From positions 1 through 6,385 of the forward strand of contig JAZDHC010000064.1 of assembly GCA_043806395.1 (NCBI GenBank): a stretch of DNA of 6,385 nt, read 5' to 3'. The notes under the pieces are model-generated. The model was not told where the DNA came from. It saw only the letters and a program-made list of their open reading frames with translations, and ran no database searches. Shown here piece by piece: positions 1 through 6,213 of the stretch (positions within the stretch are counted from its first letter, which is position 1; every line of letters begins with the position of its first letter). The stretch is from CG2-30-40-21 sp043806395. GTDB taxonomy: Bacteria > UBA9089 > CG2-30-40-21. The position numbers and the translations under genes are program-made.

Positions 1-3000
1 CGGGGAGCCTGATAGCCCGGGACATATGGCCGAAATAGCATATGTGCCCGGCGGTTCTGTGCCGAGAGTAAGCGTTGATGATGCCATGCCTTGAATATTG
101 GTTGTAGTTGTCGCAGGTAAGATAGAATATCCTGTAGCACCGGATGGAGCATGAATAACCTGCCAGTCTATATCCACGCCAGGGCAAGGATTATTGTATA
201 CATCCACTACCTTAACCACAAATGGTTCGTTCAGGGTAAGGGTACAGGTATTTGCCTGATTATTCCCAGAAATATAGCTCAGTGTTGTTGGTGTACCAGG
301 GATAATGATGGCTGAGGTCGTACAGGTAAGTCCAAGATACGCAGCCATAATGGTCTGTGTTCCCATATTCTTTGCATGAAAGACATTACCTGCAAAATCT
401 CCACCACCTGAGGCAGTAAAAGTAGTTGACCCGGTAACATCAACCCAGGAATCTCCGTCACTGATACATTGGTAGGTTACATATTCATCTGCTCGCATTA
501 CCCTGTTTTGAGGCTGGATCCTGAGCCCGCTAAGACAATAGTATATTGCGTCTTCCTTAACGAAAGGAATCTCAACAGCAGTTTCATCCCTTTCTGTGTA
601 CAATTTCGTCTGACTATTAATGGTTACACCTGATGTCCCCCGCTCTTTTGCCCTGAATTGTAAATAGCAAAGTACCCCGGAACCAGTACCAGAGCCAGTC
701 ATCAAGCCAAACGAGTATTTTAGGGAACCTGTGCCAATCAAGGTTACAGCAAAACAATTTGGCATAAATGTCCCACTACCTACGGATATAGCCTCAAGTA
801 TATCCGGGTTAAAGTCAATATAAATATCGGCTGAAACCAATTGTCCTACATTTATCACCTCTACCTGTGCGGTAAATTCCTGACCCTTGACAACATTCTG
901 GGTTGAGGGGGTGATTTTCAGGGTAACAGAGGGGAGAATCATAAATCTCTTGGTATCCATGACATTGGTATCTAATCCCCGGGCAATAATGGTGGTTGTG
1001 CCCATTGGTTGAGTGTCAACCGTGAAGACTAACTCGAATCCACCGTTTACCATAGTATTACCAAGAGCAATCATAGCAGTGGTTCCAAAATTAATACCAA
1101 CTGTCTCATTTGCCCTGAAGCCATTACCAGCCACTGTAACAATAGTGCCTATTTGACCGGCTGTTGGGGAGATCAGGATAATATGTGGCAATATCCTGAA
1201 GCCGACAGAGGCGATGAAATTAGAAGTAATTCCGCTAACCCGAACAGTAGTAATGCCATAGGGCTGGGTATCTACAGTGAAGGTGGCACTGAATGCACCG
1301 TTGCTATTTGAAGTAACATTGCAGATAGCTTGTGTTGTACCAAAAGCAATCTGCAGCAATTCACATGCAGCAAAGCCATTGCCCATGATTTGCACTACAG
1401 TTCCTACAGTGCCACTGATTGGGGTTATTTCTGTAAGGGAAGGACGAATATTAAAGCTTGACCCTGCCTCAGCCAAAGAAACCATTCCACTGACTGTAAT
1501 CATGGTGATACCACAGGGCTGGGTATTTACAATAAAGGCAGTAGTAAATGTGCCGTACATGGAGGCTATTCCTGTAATAATGGCTGAATTCATTCCAAAG
1601 TTTACACAAATATTCTCACCAGAGCCAAAGCCATTGCCGGCTATGGTAACATAGGTACCTATTGTGCCTTGTGTAGGGATTACCATGCTTATATTCGCTT
1701 TTATGGCAAATGTAGCTGTGGCATGTATATTGAATGTAACACCATAAGCAGCAACGGGGTTTGTGCCATAGGATTGGATGTCAACGGTGAAGGTAGTTGC
1801 AAATGTGCCGTTGGAATTGGCAATGGTTATAGCAATCGCTGAATTCGTTCCAAACTCAATTATTACCGATTCACTTGCCCCATACCCATTGCCTGTCACC
1901 GTAACAAGGCTACCTACCGTACCCATGGTAGGATTAATAGATACCTTGGGCAGGATAAAAAATACTGCATCAGCTGTTTTGCCAGAGATTAAGCCTGTAG
2001 CCCTGATTGTAGTTGAACCGCAGGGTTGGGTGTCAACGATAAAGTCAGTGGCAAATATGCCGTTGGAATTGGTGGTGGTTGTAGTAATTGCTACATTCAT
2101 TCCAAATCCAATTCTTACTGGTTCAGTTGCGACAAAGCCATTGCCAATAACCGTGACTATGCTGCCTATTGTGCCAGAGGTGGGGATGATATTGATTTGT
2201 GCTGGAGGTAGAGTTGGAGTACCTTGAAATTCATAGGCACCCATGTCAACAGTGGTGCCGAATATGCGGGGATTACCGTCTGCGTCAGTGGATGGGATGG
2301 CGGGGGCGGTGTTGGAGCCGGCGTTTATGCAGGGGGAGGTGGATTGAAGTCGATAGTTACTAGTTGAGGTGCTGACAAACTGTGGGTTGGCAGAGATATT
2401 GCCATTGACACCTGTTTGATCAGATATCCCACAATAATTCTGTGAGCTATTGCCCCAAAAATCACTATAACCAATAGTTGGAGAAGAAGAGCGGCAGTCG
2501 ATGCCAGAATCATTCTCTGATATGATGTTGGTGCTAATGGTTGGGGAGGAGTAGCAGTCGCAGTAGATACCTTGGTTACTATTCCCTGATATAGTGTTGT
2601 TGGTGATGGTTGGAGAGGATATGTAGCAGTGAATGCCCCGGTTATTATTCCTTGATATAATGTTGTTGATGATCAAAAAAGAACCAGGACAACCGTAACA
2701 CTGGATGCCCTGATGCCCATTCCTTGATATGGTGTTATTGGTGATGGTTGGGGAGGAGTAGACGCAACAGATGCCTACCCCAGTATTTCCTGATATGGTG
2801 TTATTGGTGATAATTGGACATGTGGTGACGGTTGAATCTATATTGTGTGTACAATATATTCCATTTCCTGTTGCCCCAGTTATTCTAAACCCTGCTATAA
2901 TAGATGCACCATTCCCATCAAAGGTTACAGCATCCCCATCCGTAGCCGGATCAATGGTTGGCATCCCCACACCAACCAAAGCAACCCTCTTAGTTATAGA

Positions 3001-3194
3001 CACACATTCCGTATAAGTCCCCTCTGCCACAGTCACCGTCCCCCTACCGGACACACATCCACCCCTGCCTGTATACTCGTAAACACCGTCGTAGTTCCAG
3101 ACACTGTAACCCCTTCACAAAATCCCAAACCCATCCAGCCCAACCCCAAAAACCCCAGAATCCCAATAATCCCAACCACCTTAAATTTCATCAT
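1..3194 (-). CDS. Large secreted modular surface protein (beta-helix, IPT/TIG-like repeats, cohesin, Ig-like); 3' partial, frameshifted near the 5' end
   Basis: The gene starts at ATG 3194 (a second ATG follows directly), behind a strong Shine-Dalgarno. Its first 28 residues (MMKFK, then a hydrophobic stretch, then FGFCEG) form a signal peptide without a clear lipobox. After a one-base frameshift at 3040-3044 the frame is open to the window edge, about 1065 codons if repaired. Approximate domain order in repaired numbering: right-handed beta-helix 39-265; a choice-of-anchor Q-like segment 266-325 (SPCINAG, DADGNPRI, VDMGAYEFQG); five IPT/TIG-like repeats of 84-85 residues, 332-755; a cohesin-like domain 756-870 (DIYIDFNPDILEAISVGSGTF, later GSGVLCYLQFRAKERG); a BIG2-like domain 891-965; and a Big_1/invasin-like domain from 966 (PFVVKVVDVYNNPCPGVDIDW) cut by the window end. 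Such proteins are exported and act in adhesion or surface assembly. No specific ligand can be named. The C-terminus and any anchor lie outside the window. Confidence 0.85.
931..2202 (-). repeat. Five tandem IPT/TIG-like repeats of about 255 bp
   Basis: Repeat units are 2202-1948, 1947-1696, 1695-1441, 1440-1186 and 1185-931, of 85, 84, 85, 85 and 85 codons. Each begins with a variant of IxPTSGTxG, followed by V-T-V-x-G-N-G-F, a central I-x-F-G, then N-G-x-F-x-x-x-F-x-V-D-T-Q-P-x-G-x-T-T-I and a closing ILP. The opening SGTxG..VTVxGNGF matches IPT/TIG (Ig-like) domains. The copies have diverged at protein level but keep an almost constant length, which fits duplication of a whole domain unit. 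Confidence 0.8.
2403..2880 (-). repeat. Beta-helix coil repeats with a GIxC ladder
   Basis: Six successive coils of about 22-28 residues share the pattern G-I-x-C, then SSPTI, TNNTIS and G/R-N. The GIxC cysteine codons begin at 2853, 2769, 2700, 2628, 2562 and 2496. This is the coil period of right-handed parallel beta-helices (pectate-lyase-like fold). The last coil runs into the conserved segment ending VDMGAYEFQG. At DNA level the period is about 66-84 bp. Confidence 0.8.
3033..3194 (-). CDS. 5' segment of the surface-protein gene as read literally (53 codons, signal peptide)
   Basis: Read without correction, translation from ATG 3194 ends at TGA 3035-3033 after 53 residues: the signal peptide, then VTVSGTTTVFTSIQAGVDVC and PVGGR. 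The run TSIQAGVDVCPVGG is the usual opening of a beta-helix domain, normally continued by TVTVAEGTYTE. That exact continuation is encoded in the next frame from 3039. The downstream frame is open back to a stop at 3117-3115, so the two frames overlap over 3033-3114. This is what a single-base indel inside one gene produces, and it is not how two separate genes look. In the downstream frame the first ATG is at 2964, with no signal peptide. Confidence 0.7.
   Translation of the reverse strand: MMKFKVVGIIGILGFLGLGWMGLGFCEGVTVSGTTTVFTSIQAGVDVCPVGGR
3040..3044 (-). other. Frameshift site at a run of five G (minus strand)
   Basis: The minus strand reads GTAGGGGGACGGTGACTGTG. With five G the frame ends at TGA (GTA GGG GGA CGG TGA). 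With six G it reads V-G-G-T-V-T-V and joins the 3-kb downstream frame. No classic X-XXY-YYZ slippery heptamer is present. A real deletion or an assembly error is more likely than programmed frameshifting. Confidence 0.75.
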
Positions 3195-3200
3195 TTTCTT

Positions 3201-3210
3201 CCTCCTCCTT
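3201..3210 (-). promoter_or_regulatory. Ribosome binding site of the surface-protein gene
   Basis: The minus strand has AAGGAGGAGG here, 6 bases before ATG 3194 and 9 before the alternative ATG 3191. This near-perfect Shine-Dalgarno fixes the start and shows that the short signal-peptide frame is the true 5' end of the gene, not a chance ORF. Confidence 0.85.
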
Positions 3211-3236
3211 GAATTTTATTCCTCGCCAATCCTGCG

Positions 3237-3265
3237 AAAGTAATTTTTAACCAACTTATTGCCAA
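3237..3265 (-). promoter_or_regulatory. Possible weak gene-proximal promoter
   Basis: On the minus strand, TTGGCA (3265-3260), 17 bases, then TACTTT (3242-3237). The -35 matches 5 of 6 consensus positions and the -10 matches 4 of 6, about 40 bp before ATG 3194. It could drive the surface gene independently of the distal promoter. In AT-rich DNA such a match may be chance. Confidence 0.3.
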
Positions 3266-3349
3266 ATTCTGCACAATTTTTTTGTTATTTTAATGCCTTT
3301 GTGCCTTTATGTATAATTTCCTATCATTAAGAGTGCTGAATTAGATAAT

Positions 3350-3357
3350 ACTATTTT
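3350..3357. repeat. Target-site duplication, left copy
   Basis: ACTATTTT abuts the left terminal inverted repeat. It is identical to the copy abutting the right end at 3594-3601, and the bases just outside the duplication differ, so the duplication is exactly 8 bp. Confidence 0.85.
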
Positions 3358-3593
3358 GTAACTACTCAGCTATTGTTATTTCAAACACATTTTGAATCAG
3401 CCAACTATTCAAAGGGTGTAAGCAAGGTAAAAGAGAAAGGGAAGAGATTAAAGGGAAAATGGAAAAAACTGGAAAAAGGGGAAAAAGAAACATAATTCTC
3501 TCTCTTCTTTCCATTTTTCCCTACTTTCCCCTTTTTCCTTATTTACACCTGAGTAGTTACATGTGTTTAGAATAATAATAGCTGAGTAGTTAC
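3358..3593. mobile_element. MITE, 236 bp, IS66-like ends
   Basis: The left end (3358-3390, GTAACTACTCAGCTATT...AAACACAT) and the reverse complement of the right end (3561-3593) agree at 30 of 33 positions. Directly outside both ends lies ACTATTTT (3350-3357 and 3594-3601), a perfect 8-bp target duplication. Ends starting with GTAA together with 8-bp duplications are features of the IS66 family, so an IS66-type transposase acting in trans is the likely mobiliser (inference). There is no coding capacity inside. The interior is an imperfect purine/pyrimidine inverted repeat. Confidence 0.85.
3471..3538. repeat. Inner hairpin of the MITE
   Basis: GGAAAAAGGGGAAA (3471-3484) is perfectly complementary to TTTCCCCTTTTTCC (3525-3538), a 14-bp stem with a 40-base loop. 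The flanks continue the symmetry loosely: a purine-rich stretch from about 3430 faces a pyrimidine-rich stretch to 3540, and GGTGTAAGCAAGG (3415-3427) faces CCTTATTTACACC (3537-3549). The whole element could fold into a long imperfect stem. Confidence 0.7.
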
Positions 3594-3601
3594 ACTATTT
3601 T
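3594..3601. repeat. Target-site duplication, right copy
   Basis: ACTATTTT directly follows the right terminal inverted repeat. It lies 2-9 bases downstream (leftward) of the predicted -10 box at 3604-3609, so it covers the expected transcription start. Confidence 0.85.
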
Positions 3602-3603
3602 TT

Positions 3604-3632
3604 AATATAACACATAAAATTCAACTTGTCAA
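3604..3632 (-). promoter_or_regulatory. Near-consensus sigma70-type promoter, leftward
   Basis: On the minus strand, TTGACA (3632-3627) is a perfect -35 box, followed by 17 bases and TATATT (3609-3604), 5 of 6 for the -10. Transcription would begin near 3597 and run leftward through the MITE to the surface-protein gene, giving a leader of about 400 bases. Without the 244-bp insertion (element plus one duplication copy) the leader would be about 160 bases. The -35 box also lies inside a short palindrome, AACTTGACAAGTT, which might be an operator. Confidence 0.65.
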
Positions 3633-3662
3633 GTTTTATTTTTGTCCAGCACAGGGCAATTG

Positions 3663-3766
3663 CAAGAGAGCATTGCATAAGTTATAAAGCCATATCTATG
3701 CTCTTGGGCTGCTTCACCTCATTTTTTCAGCCTCATTTTTATTTTGCTTGACATTTTGCAGCCCAA
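3663..3766. repeat. Inverted repeats in the ligase 3' trailer
   Basis: TTGGGCTGC (3704-3712) pairs perfectly with GCAGCCCAA (3758-3766) across a 45-base loop. CAAGAGAGCAT (3663-3673) pairs with ATGCTCTTG (3698-3706), with a two-base bulge. The two stems share 3704-3706, so they would compete. CCTCATTTTT occurs twice in the larger loop (3717-3726 and 3731-3740). No stem followed by a U-run is seen, so an intrinsic terminator is not established. Confidence 0.4.
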
Positions 3767-3812
3767 CTTACAATACAATAGTGGTGTTGTCCACGATTGA
3801 GATAATAGTGGA

Positions 3813-5609
3813 TTACTTTTGCTGACATGATAATAACATCTGCTTGAGATAGCTATCATTTGGTGATAATCTGAGGGCTGTGGTAAATTCAGAGGTGGCT
3901 TTATCAAATCTACCTTGTTTGAAATAAATAGACCCAAGAACACGATGATACCGAGGATTGTCAGGAACAAGCAAGACAGCTTGTTTCATCTTTTCCTCTG
4001 CCTTTAGCAGGTCACCTGCTTCAAAGTAAATCCGACTAAGGGATACCAGAACATTTACCATGGTTGGATTATATCTTATGGCTTTTTCCAGAGAAAATAA
4101 CCCATTTTTTTTCAACCCATGTTGAATCTGTAACTCACCCAGTATTCTCCAGTATTCTGCGTGTTCAGGACATATCTTGATTGCTTTCTTTATCTCCTGC
4201 AGGGCTTCTTTATACTTATTCTCATGAACATATATAGCTACCAGATTGTTATGTGGATCACCAAAAACTGGTTTTAATTCTATGGCACGATTACATGCAG
4301 CAATTGCCTTATCTCTATCAAAGGCATCACCATATAAAATATAACTCTCTCCATAAGCTGAGCTTAGAATATTATAATAATAGGCATGATATGGATTAAC
4401 CCTGACAGCATCCTCCGCTCGTTTAATGAGCATTGATAGTGCTTCTCTTGAGCCATTTGATTTGTTGGAATAAGCTGTCAGCAACTCTCCATAGTAACCC
4501 TCTTCGTTTGGGTTATATTCCAATGCTTTTTCGTACATACAGATAGCTTGATCAATGTCTTGGCGTTGAGCTAACCCCAGTCCATTTTTGTAATAGACAT
4601 CGGCTATCCAAGCAAGAAGAGAATATCGAATAATGATAACACACAAAAGAATAGATGCTATCAACAGGCTTATCCTCACCAGACGGTTAATGTTAACAGT
4701 ATGGAAGACATACCCCATAGGTTTTGCCCCAATACCAACGATACTGCCTATCAATATCCAGAAAAGGGATGAGGTGGAAATGACACCAAATCCAACCGTA
4801 TTTTGAACCATATAAGAGATAATAGCCACTATCCCGGCAGAGACAAGCCATTTATCAGGATATACCATCCTTTTCCATAACCTTATAGTTATTATAAAAA
4901 AAACAGATAGTAACCAGAGGTAGACAGCAAGTCCAATAAGCCCGCGCATAGCTGCAATATCAAGCATCTCATTATGTGCCCTGTCGATTAAGGTATTGTA
5001 ATTGCCCTCAGATTGAACAAATTCAAGGATTTCGTATTTAGTAGAAGCCATACGCAAGGCATCAGGTCCTACACCAAGCAAAGGGTTATTGGCTATAACG
5101 CGTAAGGTTGTCTTCCATATCTGAATACGACTGGCAAAGGTACCTGCTGCCTCAATCTTTTTTTTCCCTTCTGATTGGACAACACGGATGGTACCTGTGA
5201 GTTTAGGCAAAGGTGAGGTTTTTTCATGCAAACAAAGCCCGATGGTAGTCAAGATAATAATCAATCCATATATTGATACTACTTTTCGCTTTTTCCATAT
5301 TTCTGTCCTGTTTAAGATGGTAAATATAAGCAATCCAATTAAAAGCCCAAGAAACCCACCACGATTTTTGGTAATTATCAGGCAGCTATACATGAGAAGA
5401 CTGCTAATGCCAATAAGGATGATATATCTTTTTGTGTTGCTATTCAAAAGCAACCCAATCCCGAGAAACACAACCATGGACATGTATCCACCAGTATAGT
5501 TTGGATTACCAAAGAAGGAAATGGGTACACCGTCACTTCCCCATCTGGAAAGATCAACCCCAAATGGCTGGAGTATACCACAAACAGCAGCGATAACCCC
5601 AACACACAC
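3813..5609 (-). CDS. C-terminal fragment: O-antigen ligase domain plus TPR domain (598 codons from GTG 5609)
   Basis: Proteins of this family are inner-membrane enzymes that ligate or polymerise polysaccharide (O-antigen to lipid A-core, or glycan repeat units), and some glycosylate pilins. Residues 1-335 contain about eight membrane segments with family landmarks: FFGNPNYTGGYM (32-43), TKNRGGFLGLL (80-90), RIQIWKTTLRVIANNPLLGVGP (161-182, split here by its loop) and AHNEMLDIAAMRGLIGL (211-227). Residues about 338-598 form roughly six TPR units (for example DIDQAICMYEKALEYNPNEE and GRFDKATSEFTTALRLSPND), probably periplasmic or cytoplasmic scaffolding. The frame extends upstream to the TAG at 5634. 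GTG 5609 is only the first possible restart, with a poorly spaced AAGGG, so independent initiation is doubtful. The substrate cannot be told from sequence. Confidence 0.85.
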   Translation of the reverse strand: MCVGVIAAVCGILQPFGVDLSRWGSDGVPISFFGNPNYTGGYMSMVVFLGIGLLLNSNTKRYIILIGISSLLMYSCLIITKNRGGFLGLLIGLLIFTILNRTEIWKKRKVVSIYGLIIILTTIGLCLHEKTSPLPKLTGTIRVVQSEGKKKIEAAGTFASRIQIWKTTLRVIANNPLLGVGPDALRMASTKYEILEFVQSEGNYNTLIDRAHNEMLDIAAMRGLIGLAVYLWLLSVFFIITIRLWKRMVYPDKWLVSAGIVAIISYMVQNTVGFGVISTSSLFWILIGSIVGIGAKPMGYVFHTVNINRLVRISLLIASILLCVIIIRYSLLAWIADVYYKNGLGLAQRQDIDQAICMYEKALEYNPNEEGYYGELLTAYSNKSNGSREALSMLIKRAEDAVRVNPYHAYYYNILSSAYGESYILYGDAFDRDKAIAACNRAIELKPVFGDPHNNLVAIYVHENKYKEALQEIKKAIKICPEHAEYWRILGELQIQHGLKKNGLFSLEKAIRYNPTMVNVLVSLSRIYFEAGDLLKAEEKMKQAVLLVPDNPRYHRVLGSIYFKQGRFDKATSEFTTALRLSPNDSYLKQMLLSCQQK

Positions 5610-5633
5610 AAGAATTATTGCACCCTTTTTTGC

Positions 5634-5636
5634 CTA
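5634..5636 (-). other. In-frame amber codon inside the ligase gene
   Basis: The minus strand reads GAT ATT GCC TAG GCA AAA AAG, that is D-I-A-stop-A-K-K-G, in a loop between membrane helices 4 and 5. A CAG, AAG, GAG, TGG or TTG codon is one substitution away. The nearby RAYT fragment appears to use TAG as a genuine stop, which argues against general TAG reassignment in this genome. Confidence 0.8.
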
Positions 5637-6056
5637 GGCAATATCCCTGACAAGGTTGACGCATATGTAGCACAGAGCCACATAATTTATTAGGGTAAGC
5701 AATCCCTCATTGCGTTTATATTCACCAATTATACTCATATGTGGAAGAATCGAGAAGCAGGTTGACAGGATACAGCTAAATAAAAAGGCAAGCAAGGGGA
5801 TATTGATAGGTGTCTTTAATACCGTTATCTTGCCACTCATACCCATCTTAATTGACCAGATAAGTAAACATCCACAGGTAAGTACCCACATCCAAACAGC
5901 CTTGCCCAACTCAATGTTGGATAGTCGTGGGTCAATAATCAAGGGAATACCTATGAGCATCAACAGGAGACACCCACACATAAGTCGTTTATCTGCTTGA
6001 GTCCAGAAATGTATTTTGTGCCCCTGTTCTTGCTCTGTTTTTTTGTATTTTTTCAT
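5634..6056 (-). CDS. N-terminal fragment of the O-antigen ligase family protein (140 aa)
   Basis: The ATG at 6056 follows AAGGT (6065-6061), a reasonable ribosome binding site. The product begins MKKYKKTEQEQ, a charged cytoplasmic tail, and then has four hydrophobic segments at about 24-42, 51-70, 83-101 and 116-136. The sequence SIIGEYKRNEGLLTLINY near the end resembles the conserved G-x-Y-x-R-x-x-G-L-L-T loop of Wzy/WaaL-type proteins. The frame ends at TAG 5636-5634, just before the helix that the downstream fragment begins with. Alone it lacks the ligase active region and is unlikely to function. The gene starts 157 bp after the RAYT stop codon. Confidence 0.75.
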   Translation of the reverse strand: MKKYKKTEQEQGHKIHFWTQADKRLMCGCLLLMLIGIPLIIDPRLSNIELGKAVWMWVLTCGCLLIWSIKMGMSGKITVLKTPINIPLLAFLFSCILSTCFSILPHMSIIGEYKRNEGLLTLINYVALCYICVNLVRDIA

Positions 6057-6060
6057 AACT

Positions 6061-6065
6061 ACCTT
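6061..6065 (-). promoter_or_regulatory. Ribosome binding site of the ligase gene
   Basis: AAGGT on the minus strand lies 4-5 bases before ATG 6056. It is the only start in this area with such a site, and it supports the chosen N-terminus MKKYKK. Confidence 0.55.
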
Positions 6066-6082
6066 GTGTTCCTTAATCCCTT

Positions 6083-6208
6083 AGGAATTTCGGGAATTTC
6101 GGAGGGATTGGGGAGGGATTGGGGTCAGACCTTGATTACAGAATTCACTTTGTAATAAATTCAATTTTCAAGGAATAAACTTAACCATGCCCAGGAATTT
6201 CGGGGACA
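6083..6208. repeat. REP-like repeat cluster downstream of the RAYT gene
   Basis: AGGAATTTCGGG occurs at 6083-6094 and 6193-6204 as 12-bp direct repeats, with a third partial copy GGAATTTCGG at 6093-6102. AGGGATTGGGG is tandemly duplicated (6103-6113 and 6114-6124). It runs into GGGGTCAGACCTTG (6121-6134), a motif I recall from the vicinity of RAYT genes in other phyla. ATTACA (6135-6140) and TGTAAT (6151-6156) form a 6-bp stem with a 10-base loop. Together this looks like the processed or degenerate end of a RAYT/REP element. Confidence 0.6.
6135..6164 (-). promoter_or_regulatory. Possible weak promoter for the ligase gene in the RAYT end
   Basis: On the minus strand, TTGAAT (6164-6159), 18 bases, then TGTAAT (6140-6135): 4 of 6 and 5 of 6 matches. 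It lies about 80 bp before ATG 6056. If it works, the mobile-element end supplies the ligase promoter. The match is weak and the region is AT-rich. Confidence 0.25.
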
Positions 6209-6213
6209 TAATA

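Larger units (their letters stand above)
3195..3812. other. Gene-free interval between the ligase and surface-protein genes
   Basis: These 618 bp contain no supportable gene. From right to left they hold the ligase 3' trailer with possible hairpins (3663-3766), a near-consensus leftward promoter (3604-3632), the MITE with its target duplications (3350-3601), and the AT-rich leader and ribosome binding site of the surface protein. Short frames here are not supported by a ribosome binding site or a recognisable protein. Confidence 0.7.
3813..6056 (-). pseudogene. O-antigen ligase/Wzy family protein with C-terminal TPRs, interrupted by one amber codon
   Basis: The two frames 6056-5634 and 5633-3813 are in the same phase, separated only by TAG at 5636-5634. 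Read through, they make one protein of 747 residues with the family's full plan. There are four N-terminal membrane helices ending in the GEYKRNEGLLT loop, further helices with FGNPNYTGG (182-190) and KNRGG (230-234), the large extracytoplasmic loop with GVGPDALR (328-335) and AHNE (360-363), more helices, then TPRs from about 487 to the end. Neither fragment alone carries all of these. The gene is therefore either a recent nonsense mutant, a recoded gene or a sequence error. Confidence 0.75.

Noticed and set aside
1277..2227. Plus-strand open frames of 125 and 149 codons (1277-1654, 1778-2227)
   Set aside because: They lie antisense to the IPT/TIG repeats. The repeating codon pattern keeps the opposite strand free of stops. 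They have no ribosome binding site and no recognisable domain.
2403..2880. CRISPR-like array suggested by repeated short units
   Set aside because: The units are degenerate codons of a protein repeat in an open frame. They have no conserved direct repeat with unique spacers.
3036..3050. Programmed -1 ribosomal frameshifting at the G run
   Set aside because: AGGGGGA is not a valid X-XXY-YYZ heptamer in this phase, I see no clear downstream stimulatory structure, and secreted modular proteins are not known to need such control. An indel is simpler.
2771..3243. Overlapping plus-strand frames of 81 and 132 codons
   Set aside because: They are antisense to the beta-helix and signal-peptide coding region. 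Their proline- and serine-rich products simply mirror the G-rich minus strand.
3704..3767. Integron attC site, because GCCCAAC and CTTGGGC flank a palindrome
   Set aside because: The order of the arms is opposite to that of attC (RYYYAAC should be the left outer end and GTTRRRY the right), and no cassette array or integrase is present.
3749..3778. Plus-strand promoter TTGACA at 3749 with TACAAT
   Set aside because: The spacings available are 15 and 20 bases, and nothing on the plus strand downstream is a gene.
3719..3970. An 83-codon minus-strand frame overlapping the 3' end of the ligase gene
   Set aside because: It is an alternate-frame shadow of the last TPRs and the trailer, while the TPR frame is clearly the coding one.
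5188..6000. Plus-strand frames at 5188-5499 and 5710-6000
   Set aside because: They are antisense to membrane-helix codons of the ligase gene and have no supporting signal.
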